From: Natroniella sulfidigena
GTDB taxonomy: Bacteria > Bacillota > Halanaerobiia > Halobacteroidales > Halobacteroidaceae
DNA: 64,000 nucleotides
NCBI RefSeq assembly: GCF_023223645.1
Contig: NZ_JALKBY010000002.1
Location: 1 to 64,000, forward strand
Direction: 5' to 3'
Made by a program: the position numbers and the translations under genes. The notes under the pieces are model-generated. The model ran no database searches, was not told the origin of the DNA, and saw only the letters and a program-made list of their open reading frames with translations. Of this stretch, positions 1-8,417 are shown in pieces (positions within the stretch are counted from its first letter, which is position 1; each line of letters opens with the position of its first letter).

Positions 1-210
1 CGGTTGACAGTGGATAGAAAAAATCTAAGAGCTGATTTTTTCATCACGAAGGGTTTAAAGAACCCGAAGGAAAACCTTAAAATCAAAACCACTCTAAACC
101 TGTAATTTTAAAACTTTTCATGGGTTTTAAGATTTTGATCTTAACTGTAAACTGTAAACCGTAAACTGTCAACTCTATATTGTGGCACTTTTGTGCCACA
201 ATATAGAAAG
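1..210. repeat. Composite hairpin repeat, ACTGTAA family
   Basis: A left stub (GTTGACAGTGG) is followed by a double-hairpin module: GAAAAAATC pairs with GATTTTTTC, then GGGTT pairs with AACCC. Next comes a core with CAAAACC and GGTTTTAAG, then a right arm of four heptamers of the type AACTGTA. The element ends in a long palindrome at about 178-206 whose halves contain TTGTGGCAC and GTGCCACAA. This fills the gene-free left edge of the window. It is read directly from the sequence; its function is unknown. Confidence 0.8.
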
Positions 211-284
211 AAGCACCCCTCAACCAGGCACTTCCCTATTTTAACCTATAATGATTTTACTCAAACTCAGACTTAGCCTTAAAC

Positions 285-1442
285 TTATTTCACAATCTGC
301 GAAACATAAACTAACTTGATCCCCTTTTCCTCTAAAACTGGAATCACTTCCTTAATCGCATTGGCTGTATTTGTCCGTACATGGCCAATCGTTACTAACT
401 TCCCTCTTTTTAAAGCAACATCAACTAACATCAGCAGCATCTCTTCAACAGCTTCTTGCTCATCAACATTATCAATAAACAGATAATTTTCAGCTGTTGG
501 AATTCCTGCTTCCCTAGCCTTGTTGACCCCTACTGATTGACTAGAGGTACTACTATCAATAAAGTATAACCCTTCTTCTTTTAAAACTTTCATTACTTCT
601 GTCATTACCCTAGGATCTTCAGTTCCTTTCGAACCCATATGATTATTAATCCCTGCTACTGGAGGTAAATGCTCCAAACTTCCTCGTAACTTTTCTCTAA
701 TCTGCTCAGAATCCATTGTAGTATCAATCATTCCTGGCTCAGGTTCAAGTTCAGAATTATGAGCTTCAAAAGGTTGATGCAACATAATCTCATAACCTAA
801 CTCTTTAGCCTCTTCAGCCTGCTTTACAGACTGAGACAAGTAAGGCAAAACAGCCATGGTCAGAGGACGATCAACACTAAAAATATCACTAGTTGATTGC
901 CGACTATAACCTAAATCATCGATAACAATTGCCATCTTAGCTTCTGGCCTCTCTTGAACAAATTGAACTGAGTGGGTTTCAATCAAGAGCTCACCAACCT
1001 CGAAACCAAAATCAACCTCCAAAATGCGCTTCTCGGCTTGCTCTTCCCAGTCAACTTCGACAACTGGAAATACAGCTTTAAAGTTGGTTATAATTTCATC
1101 TTTGATTTCAGGTAATAGCCTTCCTTCTGCTCCAAAGAGAGGCGTTTCTAACTTATAATAGTTGTGTTCCCAGACAAGAGAAGAATTATTCTTTTCTTCT
1201 TCCTGTTCTACTTGCTGTTGTTCTAAAATTAGTTTGTTCTTATCTAAATTCAATTCTGTCAAAATTTCTTTGAATTCTGCTTCAAACTCAACAACAGCCG
1301 CTTCGTAATCAACAGTAACTTCTTTTATTTCTTCTGGCTTATCCTCTTCTAATATCACTTCTGTATTTAAATTGAAGACAATAGTGATAACAAACATTAC
1401 CAAATAGAACAAACAGATAGCTAACTTCTTCTTCTCTTTCAT
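285..1442 (-). CDS. Divergent polysaccharide deacetylase family protein (YibQ-like)
   Basis: A 385-residue protein with one N-terminal membrane segment (about residues 8-24), an acidic Glu-rich linker to about residue 165, and a C-terminal NodB-like deacetylase domain beginning near MAIVIDDLGYS. The domain contains LHQPFEA and GINNHMGS, typical of the divergent (DUF610/YibQ) branch. It probably acts outside the cytoplasmic membrane on envelope polysaccharide, though this branch has no well-established substrate. The start is the ATG at 1442, behind AGAAGGGA; a TTG one codon earlier is less likely. It lies 91 bp downstream of the ctpA-like gene, a common pairing in Firmicutes, and is probably cotranscribed with it. 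Confidence 0.85.
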   Translation of the reverse strand: MKEKKKLAICLFYLVMFVITIVFNLNTEVILEEDKPEEIKEVTVDYEAAVVEFEAEFKEILTELNLDKNKLILEQQQVEQEEEKNNSSLVWEHNYYKLETPLFGAEGRLLPEIKDEIITNFKAVFPVVEVDWEEQAEKRILEVDFGFEVGELLIETHSVQFVQERPEAKMAIVIDDLGYSRQSTSDIFSVDRPLTMAVLPYLSQSVKQAEEAKELGYEIMLHQPFEAHNSELEPEPGMIDTTMDSEQIREKLRGSLEHLPPVAGINNHMGSKGTEDPRVMTEVMKVLKEEGLYFIDSSTSSQSVGVNKAREAGIPTAENYLFIDNVDEQEAVEEMLLMLVDVALKRGKLVTIGHVRTNTANAIKEVIPVLEEKGIKLVYVSQIVK

Positions 1443-1533
1443 CAAAAAATCCCTTCTATATAATCTGAAATTAATTTTTCACCTAACAATTTCAAGTTTA
1501 AAAGAGTTTAGATTGATTATATTGACCAAGTCA

Positions 1534-2706
1534 TTAATTCAATTTATTTAATAACTCCTCTATCGCTACTTCCAACTGTTCATCTGCTTCAGTTTCTAAA
1601 TCAAACTCAACTACAATATCAGGTTCAACACCAACTTGATCTATCTTATTTCCTGATGGTGTATAAAATCGTGCAGTAGTCATCTTAACAGCTGAACCAT
1701 CAGACAATGGGCTAACACTCTGGACAGAACCTTTACCAAAGGTCTGATTCCCAATGATCATTCCTCGCTCATTATCTTGAATCGCTCCTGCTACTATCTC
1801 AGAACCACTAGCACTTCCTTCATTAACTAATATTACTACTGGTTTATCTTCTACAGTCTCAATTGTCGGATCCAATAGTATCCCTTGCTTATCTCCTTCT
1901 CGTTCCTGAACATAAACAGCTGACCCTTGTTCAATAAAATTACTGGCTACCTTAGCAGCTTCAGGTAATAAACCACCTGGGTTACTCCTTAAATCAAGAA
2001 TAAATCCTTCCGCTCCTTCTGCTTTTAGCTCCTCTAACTCTACACTAAGGTCTTGACCAACATCCTCTCCAAATCTACTCATCCGCACATAGCCAATCTT
2101 ATCTTCTTTTAATTCAGAACTTAAATGTTCAACTTCAATTAACTCTCTTATTATTTCAACTTCAAGCTCTTCAACTTCCTCATCATCTTCCTTAGCTCGC
2201 TTAATCGATAAAGCTACTTCAGTATCCTCTTCTCCCCGCATCAGATCAACTGCTTCATCCATCGGCATCCCTTCAGTAGAAATACCATCTATCTCCATAA
2301 TTTGATCCTCAGCTCTCAAGCCAACCCGATCACCAGGCGTTCCCTCAATTGGAGAGATAATAGTTAACTGGTCATCACGCATCGTAATTATAATTCCAAC
2401 TCCACCATATTCACCCTCCATACTGGTTTTCATATCATCATACTCTCTAGGGGGCAAATATCCTGTATATGGATCATCTAGTGCCTCTAACATTCCATCA
2501 ATTGCTCCAGTAAGTAATGTATCTAGCTCTGGCTCTTCAACATAATTATTCCGCACAAGATCAAATATAACAAGTAATTTCTGGAATTGATTCATTTCTT
2601 CTTGTGAATTTGCTTCAGCTCCATGCAGGAAAAATCCTGTTATCCCTGCAGCAGATAACATAAGCAAGATTAATATAACGCCAATTGTCTTTTTTGATTT
2701 AAACAT
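1534..2706 (-). CDS. ctpA: S41 family carboxyl-terminal processing protease
   Basis: A 390-residue protease of the CtpA/CtpB family. The order is a signal or anchor segment (about 7-28), a helical N-terminal region, a PDZ domain (about 95-170, with GGVGI and DRVGLRAEDQI), then the S41 catalytic domain. The Ser-Lys dyad is visible as GSASGSE (Ser near 300) and FGKGSVQ (Lys 325), with LDLRSNPGG before it. Such proteases cleave extracytoplasmic proteins at their C-termini. The length is normal for the family. The ATG is preceded by AGGTAGG. The YibQ-like gene follows on the same strand, which suggests a shared role in envelope remodelling. Confidence 0.93.
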   Translation of the reverse strand: MFKSKKTIGVILILLMLSAAGITGFFLHGAEANSQEEMNQFQKLLVIFDLVRNNYVEEPELDTLLTGAIDGMLEALDDPYTGYLPPREYDDMKTSMEGEYGGVGIIITMRDDQLTIISPIEGTPGDRVGLRAEDQIMEIDGISTEGMPMDEAVDLMRGEEDTEVALSIKRAKEDDEEVEELEVEIIRELIEVEHLSSELKEDKIGYVRMSRFGEDVGQDLSVELEELKAEGAEGFILDLRSNPGGLLPEAAKVASNFIEQGSAVYVQEREGDKQGILLDPTIETVEDKPVVILVNEGSASGSEIVAGAIQDNERGMIIGNQTFGKGSVQSVSPLSDGSAVKMTTARFYTPSGNKIDQVGVEPDIVVEFDLETEADEQLEVAIEELLNKLN

Positions 2707-2804
2707 TATGACCTACCTTTCTGATTAGTGATTAACTTAATCTTAATTTTACCACTCATCTTATAGTTTCGCAAATTTAAAACTTGGTAAGTAACTTTAT
2801 ATCA

Positions 2805-2990
2805 GTTGACAGTGAACAGTTGACGGTTGACAGTTAAAACCATTTAAAGCTTAAAATCAAAAACAATCTAAACCTATAATTCTAAGGCCTTTCATAAGTT
2901 TCAAGATTTTAAGATTTTGATCTTAACTGTAAACTGTAAACCGTAAACTGTCAACTCAATATTGTGGCACAAAAGTGCCACAATATTGTA
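2805..2990. repeat. Composite hairpin repeat, ACTGTAA family
   Basis: The left arm carries ACAGTTGACGG-type heptamers, then a core with AAAATCAAAAAC, then a right arm of AACTGTA heptamers. It ends in a palindrome (about 2961-2988) with TTGTGGCAC and GTGCCACAA halves, one base from the stop codon of the metal permease gene. It is a near copy of the element at 1-210 but lacks the GAAAAAATC double-hairpin module, which shows that parts of the repeat are swappable. Confidence 0.8.
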
Positions 2991-2991
2991 A

Positions 2992-3831
2992 TTAATCCCT
3001 ACTAACCCATAGCCCTTCTTGAGGGGAAAATAATAACGCTAGTATGAAAAAGAAAGTAGCTACAACTACAATAGCAGCTCCTGAGGCTACATTTAGATGA
3101 AAAGAAAGGTAGAGTCCAACTAAAGCAGATAACACTCCAAAAACACCTGATAAGACCATCATCTCTGATAGGTTGTTCGTCAGTAAGTAAGCAGTGGCAC
3201 CGGGTGTAATCAACATCGAAACTACTAACACAATTCCTACAGTCTGCAAGGAAGCCACTACCGTAAAAGATAACATCAACATCAATAAATAATGAATCAT
3301 ATCTGTCGGAAGTCCTATAGAACGAGCCATTATAGGATCAAAGGAGGATAGTTTTAATTCCTTGAAAAATAGAATTGTTAAGACTATAACCAAGAGTCCT
3401 AAAATAGATATTAGCACTAAATCTGTTCTAGAAACCCCTAGGACATTACCAAATAAAATATGAAAAAGGTCTATATTAGTTGTAATCTTGCTAATAATCA
3501 AAATTCCTATCGCAAAGGCAGCACTGAACATAATCCCAATTGCTGAATCCTCTTTAATTTTACTGTTCTCTGCTATAAATCCAATCCCAAGAGCGGTAGT
3601 CACTCCTGTTACGGTTGCCCCTATAAAAAAGTTAATTCCTAACAAATAAGCAATTGCCACTCCAGGTAAGACAGCATGAGAAATTGCATCACCCATTAAA
3701 GCTAATTTACGTAAAATTAAAATACTTCCCAGGACTCCACAACCAACTCCAACTACAACTGCAGCTAAAAAAGCCCGCTGCATAAACTGATACTGTAACG
3801 GTGCTATTAATAAATCCCACAATAATTCCAT
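2992..3831 (-). CDS. Zn/Mn-type metal ABC transporter permease
   Basis: A 279-residue, very hydrophobic protein of the ABC-3 (ZnuB/MntB/TroC) family with about eight predicted membrane segments. Family motifs such as GDAISHAVLPGVAIAYLLG near residue 50 and STVGIVLVVSMLITPGA-like text in the C-terminal half are present. It forms the membrane channel for Zn or Mn uptake with the ATPase and binding protein encoded upstream. Its ATG overlaps the stop codon of the ATPase gene (TGATG), so translation is probably coupled. Zinc and manganese versions cannot be told apart from this subunit. Confidence 0.92.
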   Translation of the reverse strand: MELLWDLLIAPLQYQFMQRAFLAAVVVGVGCGVLGSILILRKLALMGDAISHAVLPGVAIAYLLGINFFIGATVTGVTTALGIGFIAENSKIKEDSAIGIMFSAAFAIGILIISKITTNIDLFHILFGNVLGVSRTDLVLISILGLLVIVLTILFFKELKLSSFDPIMARSIGLPTDMIHYLLMLMLSFTVVASLQTVGIVLVVSMLITPGATAYLLTNNLSEMMVLSGVFGVLSALVGLYLSFHLNVASGAAIVVVATFFFILALLFSPQEGLWVSRD

Positions 3832-4580
3832 CAGGTCATCACCACCAAATCATTTTGGGCTGTAGTAGATTGCTGAGAAAATGTCTTCTTTAAATAATTA
3901 GGAGTAAAGGTTGATTGAGTTGGCCCGTAAGCAATAATCTCCTTATTGACCAAAATTAAATTATCAAAGTATTCTTCTACCTTTTTTAAATCATGATGAA
4001 CAACTATCACCGTCTTCCCTTCTTGTGAAATCTGATCAAGCAAGTTATAGATTACCTCTTCTGTTGTTTGATCAACTCCTGCAAAAGGCTCATCTAATAA
4101 CATAACTTCTGCTCTTTGGGCCAACGCCCGGGCCAAAAAGACTCGCTGTCGTTGGCCCCCAGATAATTTACCAACTTGTCGGTTTTGATACTCTAACATC
4201 CCCACCTCTTTAAGAGCTTCAGTCACAATCTGATGATCCTGCTCTCTAGGTCGTTTAATCCATCCTAGATGGACATATCTACCCATCATTACCACATCAT
4301 AGACTGAAACTGGAAAATCCCAATCGATATCTTCTTTTTGTGGTACATAAGCCACAGATTTTCGATTTTGATCAATAGAACCTCCTAAGACCTCAACTCT
4401 TCCTTGATCTAAGGTTAATAATCCAACAATCGCCTTCATCAAAGTAGACTTACCTGCACCATTAGGGCCAATAATCCCCACCTTTGAACCCGGCTGGAGA
4501 ACAAAACTGACCTTCTCTATCACCGGTTCATCAGTGCCATAAGATACCGTTACATCCTCAAGCCTAACACTCTCTTCCAT
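3831..4580 (-). CDS. Zn/Mn-type metal ABC transporter ATP-binding protein
   Basis: An ABC ATPase of 249 residues. It has Walker A GPNGAGKST near residue 40, a Q-loop region, the signature LSGGQRQRV, Walker B VMLLDEPFAG and the switch histidine in VVHHD. It matches the ZnuC/MntA type and energises metal import at the inner face of the membrane. The start is the ATG at 4580, which overlaps the binding-protein stop codon, with GGGGGGAG upstream. The order of binding protein, ATPase and permease with two ATG/TGA overlaps marks one transcription unit. Confidence 0.93.
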   Translation of the reverse strand: MEESVRLEDVTVSYGTDEPVIEKVSFVLQPGSKVGIIGPNGAGKSTLMKAIVGLLTLDQGRVEVLGGSIDQNRKSVAYVPQKEDIDWDFPVSVYDVVMMGRYVHLGWIKRPREQDHQIVTEALKEVGMLEYQNRQVGKLSGGQRQRVFLARALAQRAEVMLLDEPFAGVDQTTEEVIYNLLDQISQEGKTVIVVHHDLKKVEEYFDNLILVNKEIIAYGPTQSTFTPNYLKKTFSQQSTTAQNDLVVMT

Positions 4581-5506
4581 CACTTACTCCCCCCTAACGC
4601 CTCAACGATAGTAGTAACATTATGCTCCATTATACTAAGATAATTATCATTTTCAGAACCTGGCTCATCTGTAGAATCAGAATACAAGACCCCACCAATT
4701 GGAACTCCAACCTCTTCCGCTACCCGTTCCATAGGACGATGCGAGACACTTGTTTCTACAAAGACCGCCTTTACTTTCTGATCTTTAATTGAATCAATCA
4801 AATCAGCAATCTGTTGTGGTGTTCCTTCTTCGTGAGAATTAATCTGCCAGATAAAACCTTCTTCAAAACCGTAAGCCTCAACAAAATAACGATAAGCACC
4901 TTCACTAGTAACTAAGACCCTATTCTCAGCTGGAATCTGCTCTACTTGCTCCTTAATCCACTGATCTAACTCACCTAACTGCTTTTGATATTCTTCCGCT
5001 CGTTGTTGGTAATACTCTTCCCCCTCTGGGTCAAGTTCAATTAAAGCATCAAGAATATTAGGGATATAGTAATCTCTTACTAATATCGGATCAAACCAAG
5101 CATGAGGATCAGGCTCACCTTGCAATCCACCTTCATAGAGATGGAAAGGTTCAACTCCCTCTATAACCTCTATTATAGTTTGATTAGAAGCAACATTTTG
5201 AATTATCCTCTCTAGCCAGCTTTCAATTCCTAAACCATTAGCAAATACTAAATCAGCCTCCGATACAGCTGTCATATCCTCAGGCAATGGTTCATACTCC
5301 TCAGGCTCCTCTCCAATTGGCACCATAGTATCCAACTCGACTCTATCACCAGCCACATTTTCGACTAAATCATGGACGATCGAATATGTAGTCACCACCT
5401 TCAACTGTTCATCTTGTCTCGTCTCTTGTACAAAAAGTAATCCTAACACAATTAAAATACAGACAATCACAACCACCATTCCAGTCTTAAAATGAAATCT
5501 CATCAT
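4580..5506 (-). CDS. Zn/Mn-type metal ABC transporter substrate-binding protein
   Basis: A 308-residue cluster A-I metal-binding protein with one N-terminal membrane segment (about 8-26) and no clear lipobox. The family ligand positions can be followed in part: DPHAW carries the second histidine, NSHEEGTP lies in the third-ligand region, and SDST supplies the C-terminal Asp. The first ligand, normally the His in a GxDPHEYEP motif, reads GEEPEEYEP here, so the His is replaced by Glu. Metal specificity is therefore uncertain. The gene leads the operon, behind a GGGAGGGAT ribosome site and a paired dyad that is a plausible metalloregulator target. Confidence 0.9.
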   Translation of the reverse strand: MMRFHFKTGMVVVIVCILIVLGLLFVQETRQDEQLKVVTTYSIVHDLVENVAGDRVELDTMVPIGEEPEEYEPLPEDMTAVSEADLVFANGLGIESWLERIIQNVASNQTIIEVIEGVEPFHLYEGGLQGEPDPHAWFDPILVRDYYIPNILDALIELDPEGEEYYQQRAEEYQKQLGELDQWIKEQVEQIPAENRVLVTSEGAYRYFVEAYGFEEGFIWQINSHEEGTPQQIADLIDSIKDQKVKAVFVETSVSHRPMERVAEEVGVPIGGVLYSDSTDEPGSENDNYLSIMEHNVTTIVEALGGSK

Positions 5507-5527
5507 ATCCCTCCCAAATAATTTTTA

Positions 5528-5562
5528 GTTAGCTTCAACTAACAAAGTTAGCCGCAGTTAAC
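5528..5562. promoter_or_regulatory. Tandem dyad operator, candidate DtxR/MntR-family site
   Basis: Two 16-bp dyads sit 19 bp apart, start to start: GTTAGCTTCAACTAAC and GTTAGCCGCAGTTAAC. They lie 22-56 bp upstream of the metal-binding protein start. The half-site resembles the GTTAG/CTAAC core of the known DtxR/IdeR consensus, and the divergent neighbour encodes a regulator of that family. Binding is inferred, not shown. Confidence 0.5.
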
Positions 5563-5735
5563 TTATTGACAAACTCAATAACATAATATTCTTTAGTCAA
5601 GTAATTGTGAGTTTTTTTCTTATTTTTTAAACAGTTATTACATAGGGATTGTAATGAGTTTAAAGCAAAGAGATTAAATAAAAATCTAAGAGTTTAGCTC
5701 TTGCTTACCTTTAGACTTGAACTTTATTGATATTT

Positions 5736-5884
5736 AGTGTCAGTGTGAGTTATGTGTGTGTGTAAAAGCAAAACCTTAGCCCTGATGGTTTTGACCTCAC
5801 TCACACTCACACACATAACTGACACATTATTGTAATTAAGCTTATTTTTTAACTGTAAACTGTTCACTGTACACTGTAAACTGT
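5736..5884. repeat. Hairpin repeat, GTGTGAG family with trailing ACTGTAA arm
   Basis: The left arm (GTGTCAGTGTGAG, TGTGTGTGTG) is matched by an inverted right arm (CACTCACACTCACACAC, ACTGACAC) around a core reading CAAAACCTTAGCCC and GGTTTTGACC. The arms could form a stem of more than 30 bp. From 5851 a right-hand arm of the ACTGTAA family follows without its partner, which makes a hybrid element. It ends 17 bases before the regulator start. Confidence 0.85.
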
Positions 5885-5901
5885 TTTTGAAAGGAGTTAT
5901 C

Positions 5902-6318
5902 ATGTTATCCCCTAGCTTAGAAGATTATTTAGAAGAGATTTATCGATTTTCCCAACAAAAAGGCTTCGTTCGTACAACAGATATAGCACTTAAGTTGGAT
6001 GTCTCCTTACCTTCAGTTACTAAGGCAGTCAAAAAATTGACCCAAAAAGGTTATTTAGATTATGAACGCTATCAAAATATCCAATTAACCTCTACTGGAA
6101 AGAAACTAGGCAAGTTTCTAGTAGACAGAAATCAGACCTTACGGGACTTTTTAGAAGTGATAGGCAGTGACTGTGATCTAGAGGAAGAGGCAGAGGCAAT
6201 GGAGCATTATCTATCAGAAGAGACGGTTGATTCAATCACTAACTTGGTCAAATTCTTTGCTGCAAATCCTGATTACCAACAGGAGTTACTGCAATTTCAA
6301 GAAGAAATTAAAGAATGA
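5902..6318 (+). CDS. DtxR/MntR-family metal-dependent transcriptional regulator
   Basis: A 138-residue regulator with an N-terminal winged helix (SLEDYLEEIYRF, TTDIALKLDVSLPSVTKAVKKL) and a helical dimerisation region with HYLSEETVDSI, typical of MntR-sized members that lack the SH3 domain. It probably senses Mn, Zn or Fe and represses the divergent metal transporter. The chosen start is the ATG at 5902, behind AAAGGAG; an in-frame TTG at 5887 would put the ribosome site inside the gene. It is one of only two intact plus-strand genes here, and faces the operon it likely controls. Confidence 0.85.
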   Translation: MLSPSLEDYLEEIYRFSQQKGFVRTTDIALKLDVSLPSVTKAVKKLTQKGYLDYERYQNIQLTSTGKKLGKFLVDRNQTLRDFLEVIGSDCDLEEEAEAMEHYLSEETVDSITNLVKFFAANPDYQQELLQFQEEIKE

Positions 6319-6362
6319 CGATCTAAGTCTGAGGCTGAGTTTAAGATTAAGTAAAAATAACT

Positions 6363-6397
6363 AAAAAAACCAGTTAGAGAAACCTCTAACCGGCTTA
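6363..6397 (-). terminator. Rho-independent terminator downstream of deoC
   Basis: On the minus strand, CCGGTTAGAG pairs with CTCTAACTGG around a short loop, followed by seven T residues. It lies 130 bp past the deoC stop. It could also weakly stop plus-strand transcription of the regulator, but the T-run favours the minus strand. Confidence 0.7.
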
Positions 6398-6482
6398 ATA
6401 GTTTCAAGTTATTTAATTATTATGTAAACGTAGCATCCTTTTGCCTTTAATCTTTTTTCTTTTAGTTTTTTTCTTTTGATCT

Positions 6483-6530
6483 TTAATTGTAAATTGTAAA
6501 TTGTCAATTATCAATTGTCAATTTGTTTTA
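6483..6530. repeat. Heptamer arm array, TAATTGT/TCAATTA family
   Basis: An array of about six degenerate 7-nt units (AATTGTA, AATTGTC, AATTATC). It abuts deoC, whose last three residues and stop (GTAAACAGTTAA) themselves read as one ACTGTAA-family unit on the opposite strand. Confidence 0.65.
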
Positions 6531-7181
6531 ACTGTTTACTATCTCTACTCCAAAGCTCGTCCCAATCCTTGTTGCTCCTGCTTCAATCATCTTCACTGCA
6601 TCAGCCTCAGTCTTGATTCCACCTGACGCTTTAATTCCTACTTCATCCCCTACTACCTCTTTGATTAGCTTGATATCCTCGACTTTGGCCCCTGCAGTCC
6701 CAAAACCAGTCGAAGTCTTTACAAAATCTGCTCCTACTTCCTTAATAATTTGACAAGCCTTTTTCATTTCTTCCTCAGTTAGATAACAGGTCTCAATAAT
6801 CACCTTAACAACTCTTTTTTCTCTAGCTTCTCTGACTACAATATTGATATCATCCTTGACTACATCCCATGCTTCTGATTTTAAAGCCCCTAAGTTGATC
6901 ACCATATCAATCTCTTGAGCACCATTTTTAATAGCATTTCTGGTCTCAAAAGCCTTACTCTCAGAAGTAGAATCCCCAAATGGAAATCCAACCACTGTAC
7001 AGACCTTAACCTCACTATCTGCTAATTCTTTACTAGCCAACCTGACAAAAGAAGGATTAACACATACTGAAGCAAATTTATGCTCCACAGCCTCCTGGCA
7101 CTTAGTTTTGATATCTTCACTGACAGCTTCTGATCTAAGAATAGTATGATCGATCATAGCTGCTAATTGATTACTATCCAT
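6528..7181 (-). CDS. deoC: Deoxyribose-phosphate aldolase
   Basis: DeoC cleaves 2-deoxyribose-5-phosphate to glyceraldehyde-3-phosphate and acetaldehyde in deoxynucleoside catabolism. The 217-residue class I aldolase shows MIDHTILR at the start, VINLGALKS, the Schiff-base lysine in DFVKTSTGFG, and GIKASGGIKT near the C-terminus. The length is normal. The ATG at 7181 is preferred because GGAGGG lies just upstream; the in-frame GTG at 7196 would bury that site. No other deo genes are adjacent. The last codons fall in an intergenic repeat unit. Confidence 0.93.
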   Translation of the reverse strand: MDSNQLAAMIDHTILRSEAVSEDIKTKCQEAVEHKFASVCVNPSFVRLASKELADSEVKVCTVVGFPFGDSTSESKAFETRNAIKNGAQEIDMVINLGALKSEAWDVVKDDINIVVREAREKRVVKVIIETCYLTEEEMKKACQIIKEVGADFVKTSTGFGTAGAKVEDIKLIKEVVGDEVGIKASGGIKTEADAVKMIEAGATRIGTSFGVEIVNS

Positions 7182-7214
7182 TTTTCTTCCCTCCACCCAT
7201 TAATTTATTAATCG

Positions 7215-7455
7215 CTATTTAGTGGCAAAATGCCACTAAATAGCAGTGTACAGTTTACAGTGAACAGTGTAGAGTAGATAGAAAAATCTAAGAACAGATT
7301 TTTCATCACTAAGGGTTCAAAGAACCCGAAGGAAAGACCTTAAAACCTTGAGAGCAAAATCACTCTAAAATCTAGGTCTTTTCAGATATTTTAAGCTTTT
7401 AAGTTTTTGATCTTCAACTGTCAACTGTAAATTGTACATTGTAAACTATATTTAG
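7215..7455. repeat. Composite hairpin repeat with GAAAAATC module, ACTGTAA family
   Basis: The order is a palindrome variant (TAGTGGCAAAATGCCACTA at about 7220), a left arm of ACAGTTT/ACAGTGA units, the double-hairpin module (GAAAAATC with GATTTTTC, GGGTT with AACCC), a core with CTTAAAACC and TTTGATC, and a right arm of AACTGTC/AACTGTA units. The arrangement is nearly the same as at 1-210, but with the terminal palindrome on the other side. Confidence 0.78.
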
Positions 7456-7468
7456 AGCTCCATTATCT

Positions 7469-8407
7469 TTATCTAGCAAGCACTTCTTTAACTGCTGTTA
7501 TAATCTCTTGGGCTGTCAACCCATATTCCTTTAATAATTTTTTAGGTTCTCCTGATTTACCAAATCTATCCTCAACCCCTACTCGCTTTAATCGGACAGG
7601 ATGCTCTTCACTTATAGCTTCTGCAATAGCACTGCCTAATCCTCCATAAATATTATGCTCTTCAGCAGTAACTGCTGCTCCTGTCTTCTTAACTGAATTA
7701 ATGACTCCTGCTATATCAAGTGGCTTAATAGTATGAACATTGACCACTTCAGCTTCAATTCCTTCTTTTAACAACTCTTCTCTAGCTGCTAAGGCTTGGG
7801 CCAACATAATTCCAGTAGCAAAGATTGTAATATCACTACCCTCTTCAACTACTTTGACTTGACCCCATTCGAATTGATAGTCATCTTCAGCAAAAACAGT
7901 TGGCGTTCCTACCCGACCAAATCTTAAATAGACTGGCCCTTGATGCTCAGCAGCTGCTTTAGTAGCAGCTTTAGCTTCTGCATAATCTGCTGGAACAATC
8001 ACTGTCAGATTAGGAATCCCGCGGACAATACTCAAATCTTCAATCGCTTGATGAGTAGCACCATCCGGGCCAACAGTAATTCCAGCATGAGTAACCGCAA
8101 TCTTCACATTCAACTCAGGATAAGCAATCGAGTTTCTCAACTGATCTGCTACTCTAGCACTACCAAAAACAGCAAAAGTACTAGCAAAAGGAATCTTACC
8201 ACAGGTAGCTAAACCAGCAGCTGTCCCCATCATATTCTGCTCTGCAATCCCCATCTGAAAGAATCTATCAGGAAATTCTTCTTCAAAGTAACCAGTCCTA
8301 GTAGAACCAGACAGATCTGCATCTAGGACGACTATATCCTCTCTCTTGTGACCTAATTCAACTAGTGCTTCTCCATAGGCATTTCTGGTTGGAATCTCCT
8401 CTGTCAT
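7469..8407 (-). CDS. Transketolase, C-terminal subunit
   Basis: A 312-residue split transketolase subunit with the pyrimidine-binding domain (ATRNAYGEAL-like start, GIAEQNMMGTAAGLA, HAGITVGPDGATHQAIED) and the C-terminal transketolase domain (KPLDIAGVINSVKKTGAAVTAEEHN). Together with the upstream subunit it makes a thiamine-diphosphate enzyme that transfers two-carbon units in the non-oxidative pentose phosphate pathway. Split transketolases are usual in Clostridia and archaea. Its ATG follows GGAGGGATAGT, 10 bp after the N-terminal subunit, which implies a two-gene operon. It could instead serve a related sugar pathway; the substrate cannot be fixed from sequence. Confidence 0.9.
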   Translation of the reverse strand: MTEEIPTRNAYGEALVELGHKREDIVVLDADLSGSTRTGYFEEEFPDRFFQMGIAEQNMMGTAAGLATCGKIPFASTFAVFGSARVADQLRNSIAYPELNVKIAVTHAGITVGPDGATHQAIEDLSIVRGIPNLTVIVPADYAEAKAATKAAAEHQGPVYLRFGRVGTPTVFAEDDYQFEWGQVKVVEEGSDITIFATGIMLAQALAAREELLKEGIEAEVVNVHTIKPLDIAGVINSVKKTGAAVTAEEHNIYGGLGSAIAEAISEEHPVRLKRVGVEDRFGKSGEPKKLLKEYGLTAQEIITAVKEVLAR

Positions 8408-8417
8408 ACTATCCCTC

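Noticed and set aside
178-206. Palindrome with TTGTG and CACAA ends as a Rex operator
   Set aside because: The spacing is longer than the Rex consensus and the copies lie at repeat ends and gene 3' ends, not in promoters.
7940-8212. Plus-strand frame opposite the transketolase gene
   Set aside because: It has no ribosome site and a Ser-rich composition typical of an antisense shadow. Similar plus-strand frames opposite other genes (for example 20968, 33833, 42723, 50464) were left out for the same reason.
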